DNA from: Acidobacteriota bacterium
GTDB taxonomy: Bacteria; Acidobacteriota; Vicinamibacteria; Vicinamibacterales; SCN-69-37
Assembly: GCA_024653875.1 (NCBI GenBank)
Contig: JANLHE010000462.1
Location: 1-22,556 of the forward strand
Length of the DNA: 22,556 bases
Direction: 5' to 3'
Below are positions 9,934 through 16,283 of this stretch, one piece after another. Positions within the stretch are counted from its first letter, which is position 1. Every line of letters starts with the position of its first letter. The translations under genes and the position numbers were made by a program. The notes under the pieces were generated by a model. It searched no databases and was not told where the DNA came from. It saw only the letters and a program-made list of their open reading frames with translations.

Positions 9934-12477
9934 ATGTCGGTAATCTGGACCACGCCCGCCGCCCTGTGGTTGCTGGCGCTCGTGCCCCTGGTGTGGGCGG
10001 CGGGCAAGTTCTCGCGCACCAACTTCAATCCGCGCCAGCACCTGCTGCAGACCGTGGTGCGATCGCTGGTGCTGGTCGTGCTCGCGGTGGCGCTGGCGCG
10101 TCCGGTGCTCGAAGTGGGATCGTCCCGCGTGTCGGTGGTCTACCTCGTGGACGTCTCGTACAGCGTGTCGTCACGGTCCGTGCAGGAGGCCGCCACGCGC
10201 ATCGCCGACTTGAACGGCACCCTTCGTCCCGACCACTTCCGCATCGTCGCCTTCGCCCGTCACGCCCAGGTGGTGGCCGATGGCGCCGCGCTCACGCAAC
10301 TGGTGGCGGCCGAAGGGCAGACCGAGGTGGATCGCAGCGGCAGTGATTTGGATGCGGCGCTGGCGGCGGCGCGCGCGGAACTGGCGCCCGGCCACGTGCC
10401 CCGGCTGGTGCTGTTCTCCGACGGCCGGCCCACCACTGGCGATGTGTCGGCCGCCGTGACGCAGCTGGTCTCCGCGGGCATCCCGCTGCATGTGTTCCCG
10501 CTGGCGCCGCGCGAGTTGGGCGACACGTGGGTGGAGGCGCTGCATCTGCCCCTGCGCCTGGCCCCCGGTGGCCTGATTGCCGCGGTGGTCGACGTGGGAT
10601 CGCAGCGCGAGACGAGCGCGATGGTTGAAATTCGCGCGGGCGGCAAGGTGCTGGGCTCCAAGGCCGTCACACTCGCGCAGGGCACGACGCCGGTGATCGT
10701 GGACATCGCGGTGGATGACGCCGGCGCGGTCACGCTGGAGGCCCGCGTGACCTCGGCCAACGATCCCCTCGAGCAGAACAACGTGCTGACGCAATCCGCC
10801 TGGGTGGCGCCGCGCCCGCGCGTGCTGTACGTGGAAGGCACCCCGGCAAGCGCCCGGTATCTGAGCGCGGCGCTGGATCAGTCAGGTTTTGACGTGGAGA
10901 CGCGTGCCGTGGCGGGGCTGCCCGCCACCGCGGAGGACCTGGCGCAGTTCGACGTGGTGGTGCTCAGTGACCTCGCGCGGTCGGCGCTGCCTGACCCGAA
11001 GATTGCGGTGCTGGCCAACTGGGTGGAGCAGTCCGGTGGCGGCTTGCTGGTGGCCGGCGGTGAATCCGTGTTCGGCGAAGACGGCTACCGTGAGTCGCCG
11101 CTCGAACGGCTGCTGCCCGTGACCTTCGAGCGCAAGGACGAGCCGGAAGTGGCGCTCATCATGGTGCTCGACAAGTCGTGGAGCATGGCGGGCACCAACA
11201 TCGAGATGCTGCGCGTGTCGGCGCAGGCCGCGGTGGACGTGATGAAGGACGAGCACACACTTGGCATCGTCACGTTCAACGACAGCCTGGAGTGGACGCT
11301 GCCGCCGCGGCAGGTGGGGCCGAACCGCGACGCCATCCGCCGCGCCATCGCCGGCATCGAACCAAGCGGCCACACGCTGATCTTCCCGGCCGTGGAACAG
11401 GCGTATCAGGCGCTGCAGAAGGTCAAGGCGCGCGCAAAGCACGTGCTGCTGCTGTCGGACGGCCGCTCGTATCCCGACGACTACGAGACCCTGATCGCCA
11501 AGATGGTGGCCGAGAAGATGACGGTGTCATCGGTCGCGATGGGCGCCGCCGCGGACCGCGAGCTCCTGCAGAACATCGCGAAGTGGGGCAAGGGCCGCAG
11601 CTACGCGGCCGATGATCCCAAAGACGTGCCGCAGATCTTCGTGAAGGAAGCCAAGGACGCCGCGACGCCCGGCTTCGACGAGAAACTGCTCAAGCCCGTC
11701 GTGAAACACGCCGGGTTCCTTGCGGGCATTGATTTTTCCCGCGCGCCGCAGTTGCGCGGCCGCACCGCCACGGTCCTGAAGGACACGGCGCTGGAACTCA
11801 TTCAGACGGAAGAAGAAGATCCCCTGCTGGCGTTCTGGCCCATCGGCGCGGGGCGGGCGGCGGTCTTTGCGTCGGACGTGAAGGACCGCTGGGCCGCGGA
11901 TTGGATCCGCTGGCGCGGCTACGGGCCCTTTTTCTCGGCCATCGTGCGCGAACTGGCGGGGCAGCGGTTTGCCCCGTTCACCCTCGACATGCAGGTGGCG
12001 CCCGCCCGGGGTGTCTCGCGCAATGTAACGGTCATCGTGGACGCGCGCGAGCCGGATGGCCGCCCGAAGAACCTGCTGCGGCCGGCCGTGCGCGTGGACG
12101 CGGGCGGCATCGTGCGTGACCTGGTGGCGCGCCAGGTGGCGCCGGGCCGCTACGAGGCGCGCCTCACCACCGACGCGACGAACGAGATTACCGCGAGCCT
12201 GCTGGACGCGAGCCTGCCGGCCACCGCCGGACTCTCGCGCCGCTTTGTCCCGGACGCCGGCGCCGAATACCGCTTCCGCGCGCCGGACGACGCGCTGCTG
12301 GCGTCGCTGGCGGCGTCAACCGGCGGCGTGGTGGCGCCTGATGCCGACGCCCTGCGCCGGGCCGGCACCGACAGCCGCGCCGCCCGTCGCGCCATGTGGC
12401 CGGGCCTCGTGCTGTTCGCGCTGCTGACCTGGGCCGGCGACCTTCTCCTGCGCCGGGTCAGGATCTTCGAACGGTAG
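9934..12477 (+). CDS. Membrane protein with two vWA domains flanking a glutamine-amidotransferase-like domain
   Basis: This 847-residue protein starts at ATG 9934 with GGGAG (9921-9925) 8 nt upstream, 22 nt after the previous stop. Two N-terminal helices (about 8-24 and 40-56) resemble BatA. The first vWA domain begins at VVYLVDVSYSVSS with D73, S75 and S77 intact. A beta-sandwich stretch (about 200-290) is followed by a class-I-glutamine-amidotransferase-like fold (about 294-400; RVLYVEGTP, DVVVLSDLARS, SGGGLLVAGGESVFG). A Cys-His-Glu triad is not evident there, so it is probably non-catalytic. The second vWA domain begins at LIMVLDKSWSMAG (D413, S415, S417) and includes GIVTFND and VLLLSDGRSYPDDY. 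A single helix near 821-837 closes the chain. It is the last gene of the MoxR operon. Confidence 0.92.
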   Translation: MSVIWTTPAALWLLALVPLVWAAGKFSRTNFNPRQHLLQTVVRSLVLVVLAVALARPVLEVGSSRVSVVYLVDVSYSVSSRSVQEAATRIADLNGTLRPDHFRIVAFARHAQVVADGAALTQLVAAEGQTEVDRSGSDLDAALAAARAELAPGHVPRLVLFSDGRPTTGDVSAAVTQLVSAGIPLHVFPLAPRELGDTWVEALHLPLRLAPGGLIAAVVDVGSQRETSAMVEIRAGGKVLGSKAVTLAQGTTPVIVDIAVDDAGAVTLEARVTSANDPLEQNNVLTQSAWVAPRPRVLYVEGTPASARYLSAALDQSGFDVETRAVAGLPATAEDLAQFDVVVLSDLARSALPDPKIAVLANWVEQSGGGLLVAGGESVFGEDGYRESPLERLLPVTFERKDEPEVALIMVLDKSWSMAGTNIEMLRVSAQAAVDVMKDEHTLGIVTFNDSLEWTLPPRQVGPNRDAIRRAIAGIEPSGHTLIFPAVEQAYQALQKVKARAKHVLLLSDGRSYPDDYETLIAKMVAEKMTVSSVAMGAAADRELLQNIAKWGKGRSYAADDPKDVPQIFVKEAKDAATPGFDEKLLKPVVKHAGFLAGIDFSRAPQLRGRTATVLKDTALELIQTEEEDPLLAFWPIGAGRAAVFASDVKDRWAADWIRWRGYGPFFSAIVRELAGQRFAPFTLDMQVAPARGVSRNVTVIVDAREPDGRPKNLLRPAVRVDAGGIVRDLVARQVAPGRYEARLTTDATNEITASLLDASLPATAGLSRRFVPDAGAEYRFRAPDDALLASLAASTGGVVAPDADALRRAGTDSRAARRAMWPGLVLFALLTWAGDLLLRRVRIFER

Positions 12478-12491
12478 CGCCGGGGTCGGAG

Positions 12492-12539
12492 GCGCCGGGC
12501 TTCAGCCCGGCGCGCGAGGCACGGGCTAAAGCCCGTGCC
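12492..12539. repeat. Twin perfect hairpins (REP-like) between convergent genes
   Basis: Two adjacent perfect 10-bp stems, each with a 2-nt unpaired centre: 12492-12501 with 12504-12513 (GCGCCGGGCT/AGCCCGGCGC) and 12518-12527 with 12530-12539 (GGCACGGGCT/AGCCCGTGCC). Both have GGGCT..AGCCC at the tip. Lacking a T-run, they may block convergent transcription or exonucleases. The common tip and pairing suggest a dispersed intergenic REP-like family, which only a genome search can confirm. Confidence 0.6.
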
Positions 12540-12547
12540 CTCCATCA

Positions 12548-12575
12548 CCAATCACAAATAACCAATCACAAATAA
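12548..12575. repeat. 14-bp tandem direct repeat, AT-rich
   Basis: CCAATCACAAATAA occurs twice back to back (12548-12561 and 12562-12575) in an AT-rich island, followed by TAAAT, just outside the twin hairpins. It stands out sharply from the GC-rich surroundings. It is probably part of the same intergenic element or a decayed tandem repeat. Confidence 0.7.
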
Positions 12576-12591
12576 TAAATTCCCCGTCCTG

Positions 12592-14232
12592 TCAGCGCTT
12601 GTCCACCAGGACGTAATAGAACTCCGTGGCCACCTTAAAATCGTCCTTCGCCATCGCGGTCGCCATCGTCTTCCACTCGGTCGTGGGTGCAATCACCTGC
12701 CAGGCCTCTGGGCGGCCCACTTTGACGGGCATATTGAAGCCGGCCACATCGGCCTTCCAGCGGTAGCGGACGGATTCAGGCGTGGTCGTGAAGTCCAGTT
12801 CCAGCGACGGCAGCCCGGTGTGGCGCAGATACTGATCGAAGACCGGCGCGAGGTCCCGCTTGAGGCGCGCGTTGAAAAACGCCACCACGTCCTCGGTCAT
12901 GATGTTCGTGTACTTGTGTGCCTGGTAGAAGTCGCGAATCAACGTCCACCACGTCGCGTCGTCGTTCACCACGCCCCGCAGCGTGTGCAGGAACAACGCC
13001 CCCTTGAAATACATGTCCTGCGGCGGCGTGCGGTGCAGGCCCCGCTCGGTGATGATGGGCGTGCGGTTCTGGATCTTCGTCTTGTACGCGTTGGTGTATT
13101 TCAGGCCGTCTTCATAGCCGAACAACCGTTCGACGTAGAGGCACTCCAGGTACGTCGTCCAGCCTTCCTGAATCCACATGTCCGACACATCCGCGGCCGA
13201 GACCGCGTTGCCGAACCACTCGTGGCCGCTCTCGTGGATGATGATGAAATCAAACTTCGTGCTGATGCCGACGCCGGTCCAGTCGCGCTCGAGGTAGCCG
13301 TTCGCAAAACGGTTGCCGTAGGTCACCGCGCTCTGGTGTTCCATCCCCGAGTACGGGACCTCGATCAGCTTGAAGCCGTCTTTTGGAAACGGGTACTCGC
13401 CGAAGTAATGCTCGAACGCCTCGATCATCGGCTTCGTCTGGGCGAACTGCGCCCGCGCCTTCGCCATGTTCTCCGGGAGCACCCAGTAGTCCAGCGTCAG
13501 GGCGCCCATCGTCTCGCCGAAGTGTTCGTAGGTGCCGATGTTGAGCGAGACGTTGTACGAGTTGATCGGATAGTGGATGCGCCAGTCCCAGCGCGTGTAG
13601 CCGTCGCCGAGGTCCTTCTTGCCGAGGAAGCGGCCGTTGGAAACGTCGACCAGCGGGTTCGGCACCTCCACGCTCAGGTCCATGCCCTCCACCTCGTCGC
13701 GCCACTGGTCCTTGCTGGGCCACCAGATGCTGGAGCCCTCGCCCTCGCAGGCCGTGTTGATCCAGTGGCGGCCCGCCGGATCCTTGCGGAACGCGATGCC
13801 GCCGAAGCGGCCGGTCTCGAGCGGCGTGCCCGAATAATGAAAATCGATGTCGTACGTGCGGCCCTTGCGCAGCGTGTCCGGGAAGTCGATGAAGACGGCG
13901 TTCAATTCGCGCGCCCAGGTCAGCGCGGTGCTGCCCATGACGATCTTGTCCACGGACAGATTGGCGTAGAGGTCGAGGCGGATGCGCGTGTCATCGGACA
14001 GCATCGTGAACCGCACGCGGTTCACGCCGCTCAGGAACTTCTTCTCCGGATCCACGCGCACGGTCAGCGCGTAGTGGAGGAGGTCGTTGTTGGCGCGATA
14101 GCGGTCGTAACCGCCGCGCAACGCGGCCTGCCGGGCGGCCTGGGCCGGCGGCACCGGGGCCTGGACCCGCTGGGCGACGACCACGAGGGGCAGGGAGGCA
14201 AGGAGGCCCAGCGAGACAAGGGAGCGACGCAT
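12592..14232 (-). CDS. Secreted M1-family zinc metallopeptidase (aminopeptidase-like)
   Basis: The 546-residue protein begins with a signal peptide (MRRSLVSLGLLASLPLVVVA). An N-terminal beta domain of the M1 type is followed by the catalytic domain. The zinc motif HESGHEW (H333, H337) has the third ligand E356 after exactly 18 intervening residues (DMWIQEGWTTYLE), and the conserved Y408 lies in MYFKGALFLHTLR. The usual GxMEN substrate motif is replaced by GMEHQ (296-300). The chain ends soon after the helical part, without the large C-terminal domain of the roughly 870-residue aminopeptidases. It should cleave N-terminal residues from peptides outside the cytoplasm. The ATG at 14232 shares its A with the upstream TGA (TGATG), so translation is probably coupled to the ATPase gene. 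An in-frame TTG at 14235 is a weaker alternative start. Confidence 0.93.
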   Translation of the reverse strand: MRRSLVSLGLLASLPLVVVAQRVQAPVPPAQAARQAALRGGYDRYRANNDLLHYALTVRVDPEKKFLSGVNRVRFTMLSDDTRIRLDLYANLSVDKIVMGSTALTWARELNAVFIDFPDTLRKGRTYDIDFHYSGTPLETGRFGGIAFRKDPAGRHWINTACEGEGSSIWWPSKDQWRDEVEGMDLSVEVPNPLVDVSNGRFLGKKDLGDGYTRWDWRIHYPINSYNVSLNIGTYEHFGETMGALTLDYWVLPENMAKARAQFAQTKPMIEAFEHYFGEYPFPKDGFKLIEVPYSGMEHQSAVTYGNRFANGYLERDWTGVGISTKFDFIIIHESGHEWFGNAVSAADVSDMWIQEGWTTYLECLYVERLFGYEDGLKYTNAYKTKIQNRTPIITERGLHRTPPQDMYFKGALFLHTLRGVVNDDATWWTLIRDFYQAHKYTNIMTEDVVAFFNARLKRDLAPVFDQYLRHTGLPSLELDFTTTPESVRYRWKADVAGFNMPVKVGRPEAWQVIAPTTEWKTMATAMAKDDFKVATEFYYVLVDKR

Positions 14233-15437
14233 CAAGAGAGCGTAACCGAAAACGTCGAAGCTGGTTCCCGGGATCTGGGCCGCTTTCCCCGCAGCAGCCG
14301 ATCGAGTTGTGCGTCGAGGTCGCGCATGGCCACAACGACCACCCGGTCGCGCAGTGCGTACGAGGTCTCGCCCGGATACACAACGACGAGCTCGTCGAGC
14401 TTGAGGTCCTGCCGTGCGATAGCCATGGACTTGCTCAGCCGTGGCGCGTCGCTGTATTTCACTTCGAAGCCAATCCGGCGTCCGCGGATAAACACCAACA
14501 GGTCCAGTTCGGCTCCTGACGGCGTTGCCCAGAAGTACGCGTCGCGATCTCCGGTTCGACGCAGGATGTGCTCGATCACGAAACCCTCCCAGGACGCGCC
14601 CACTTTCGGATGTGCTTCCAGGGTGGCAAACGTCGAGAGGCCCAGCAACGCATGCAGCAGCCCGCTGTCGCGCAGGTACACCTTGGGCGCCTTGACCTGT
14701 CGTTTACTCAGATTCTCGAACCACGGCGGCAACTGCCGGACCATCAAGGCGCCGGTCAGGATGTCGAGATGCCGCTTGACCGTGGTGTGGGCTTCGCCCA
14801 GGGCGCGCGCGAGTTCGGAGGCGTTCCATGTCTGCCCGTGATAGTGCGCCAGCATCGTCCACAACCGGCGCAGCGCCGGCGCCGGGACCTCAACGCCGAA
14901 CTTTCGGATGTCGCGCTCGAGAAACGTCTGGATGAAGTCGTCACGCCAGCGCCGGCTCGCGGTCTCGTTTGCCGCCAGGAAGGCCCGCGGAAACCCGCCC
15001 CGCAGCCACAGACGCCGGAGGGCGGTCACACCGACCTCCGCCAGATCGAAGCCACCCATCGGGACGAACGCGATGCGACCGGCCAGGGACTCGGCGCTCA
15101 CACGAATCAGGTCAGGTGACGCGCTGCCGAGTAGGAGAAAGCGGGTGCGCGTCGGCCGCCGGTCCGCGAGTACGCGCAACAGCGGGAAGAGATCAGGCTG
15201 GAATTGCACCTCGTCGATCACGACGAGGCCACGCAGGGGAGACAAGGTTGTCTGCGCCTGGGAGAGCCGGGCGATATCCACTGGTGACTCCAGGTCGAAC
15301 AGGTGGGCCCGCGCACCGGCAAGGTGCCTCGCCAGCGTGCTCTTGCCACACTGACGTGGTCCGATGAGTGACACGATAGGATTGTGCCGCAGCGCTGCTG
15401 TCACCTGGGAATTCAGTGCCGGGCGGTCGACTGTCAT
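14232..15437 (-). CDS. AAA-type ATPase with DUF4143 C-terminal domain
   Basis: This 401-residue protein has Walker A GPRQCGKST (26-34), Walker B LVVIDE (71-76) and the arginine-rich GGFPRAF region (147-153). A winged-helix-like stretch ASELARALGEAHTTVKRHL (206-224) follows. The C-terminal DUF4143 region contains YLRDSGLLHALLGL, WEGFVIEHIL, and a PD-(D/E)xK-like motif (E310, D312, then E325-V-K327). The order and length match the widespread AAA_14/DUF4143 family, whose function is unsettled; toxin-antitoxin and restriction-like roles have been suggested. The start codon has no Shine-Dalgarno and lies about 9 nt from the expected transcription start, so the mRNA may be nearly leaderless. Its stop overlaps the start of the exported M1 peptidase, an unusual partner for this family. 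Confidence 0.93.
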   Translation of the reverse strand: MTVDRPALNSQVTAALRHNPIVSLIGPRQCGKSTLARHLAGARAHLFDLESPVDIARLSQAQTTLSPLRGLVVIDEVQFQPDLFPLLRVLADRRPTRTRFLLLGSASPDLIRVSAESLAGRIAFVPMGGFDLAEVGVTALRRLWLRGGFPRAFLAANETASRRWRDDFIQTFLERDIRKFGVEVPAPALRRLWTMLAHYHGQTWNASELARALGEAHTTVKRHLDILTGALMVRQLPPWFENLSKRQVKAPKVYLRDSGLLHALLGLSTFATLEAHPKVGASWEGFVIEHILRRTGDRDAYFWATPSGAELDLLVFIRGRRIGFEVKYSDAPRLSKSMAIARQDLKLDELVVVYPGETSYALRDRVVVVAMRDLDAQLDRLLRGKRPRSREPASTFSVTLS

Positions 15438-15447
15438 TAAGGTATTA

Positions 15448-15464
15448 TGAGCATTATATGCTCA
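15448..15464 (-). promoter_or_regulatory. Promoter -10 box inside a perfect palindrome (likely autoregulatory operator)
   Basis: TGAGCAT (15448-15454), three nt, then ATGCTCA (15458-15464) form an exact palindrome. Read on the minus strand, its centre contains a consensus TATAAT (plus 15453-15458), placing a start of transcription near 15446, about 9 nt before the ATPase ATG (15437). A -35 is poorly matched (TTCGAT with a 16-nt spacer). A repressor on the palindrome would occlude the -10 box. Which protein binds is not shown by the sequence. Confidence 0.55.
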
Positions 15465-15516
15465 ATATGCAAGAATCGAATCTCGTGTCCCGAACCTTGA
15501 ACCCCAAAGGGCATCC

Positions 15517-15529
15517 ACGGATAATCCGT
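15517..15529. promoter_or_regulatory. 13-bp palindrome immediately before the S9-like gene
   Basis: ACGGAT-A-ATCCGT ends 2 nt before the ATG at 15532 and takes the place of a Shine-Dalgarno. It could be an operator or a small translation-blocking hairpin; chance is possible. Confidence 0.3.
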
Positions 15530-15531
15530 TC

Positions 15532-16275
15532 ATGGTTCGAACAGTGTTGTTCGTCGTGGCGCTGGCGATGGCGCCAGCGGCAGGGCAGGTCCTTCCGCCC
15601 GTCAGCGACCTGGTGTGGACCACGCCCGATCGCTTCTGGTTTCGCAAGACCGTTCCCGGGGGCCACCTCTGGCTCAGCGTGGATGCCGAGCACGGGGTGA
15701 AGGAGCCGCTGTTCGATCATCAGCGGCTGGCCATCGAGCTTGGGATCAGGACCGGCTACGAGTACACGCCGCTGACGCTGCCGCTGGCGGATTCGGCGGC
15801 GCAGTTTGTCGTCAAGTACGACGGATCGAACGCCTACATCCAGGAAGGCGCCATGGCCATCGAGTTCATCCTCGACGGCGTCCGCTGGCGCTGTGACCTG
15901 CAGACCAAGTGGGACTGGAACAAGGTGCCGCCCACCGACTACGTGTGTGCGAGCCGCGGGGCGCCCGTGCCCGGTGTGGCAGGGGCGGCCGGGACCGCGC
16001 CGGCGGCACACCGGTCCCCGGATGGCCGCTGGGAGGCCACGGTGCAGGATCACAACGTGGTCGTGCGCCCTGCCGGTGGGGGCGCGGTGCGCCGGCTGAG
16101 CGCCGATGGCGCTGCCGGGTTCGCGTATCAGGCCGGTTCGATCGCCTGGACCGCGGACTCGACGGGCCTCGCGGCGTATCGCGTGAACGAACAGGTCTGG
16201 CTGGCCGCGTCCGTGGCCGGCAACGTGAAGGCCACGGTCGTGCGGTCGACGTTCAGCATTGCCGCCGGGCGCTGA
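15532..16275 (+). CDS. Short secreted protein resembling the N-terminal part of S9 dipeptidyl-peptidases, lacking the catalytic domain
   Basis: The 247-residue protein begins with a signal peptide (MVRTVLFVVALAMAPAAG). The body resembles the start of the beta-propeller region of S9 (DPP IV-like) peptidases: LVWTTPDRFWFRKTVPGG, LSVDAEHGVKEPLFDHQRLA, SPDGRWEATVQDHNVVVRPAGG, and SIAWTADSTGLAAYRVN (about residues 200-217). Family members continue for another 450 or so residues to an alpha/beta-hydrolase with a Ser-Asp-His triad. This gene stops about 30 residues after AYRVN, and the convergent neighbour begins 8 nt later. So it is either a truncated, decaying paralogue or a stand-alone propeller fragment. 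The frame is intact and codon use is like its neighbours. The ATG lacks a clear Shine-Dalgarno. Confidence 0.7.
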   Translation: MVRTVLFVVALAMAPAAGQVLPPVSDLVWTTPDRFWFRKTVPGGHLWLSVDAEHGVKEPLFDHQRLAIELGIRTGYEYTPLTLPLADSAAQFVVKYDGSNAYIQEGAMAIEFILDGVRWRCDLQTKWDWNKVPPTDYVCASRGAPVPGVAGAAGTAPAAHRSPDGRWEATVQDHNVVVRPAGGGAVRRLSADGAAGFAYQAGSIAWTADSTGLAAYRVNEQVWLAASVAGNVKATVVRSTFSIAAGR

Positions 16276-16283
16276 CCGCACGA

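Noticed and set aside
12820..14841. Plus-strand frame of 673 residues spanning the M1 peptidase and the ATPase
   Set aside because: It crosses two well-supported minus-strand genes and has no recognisable domain.
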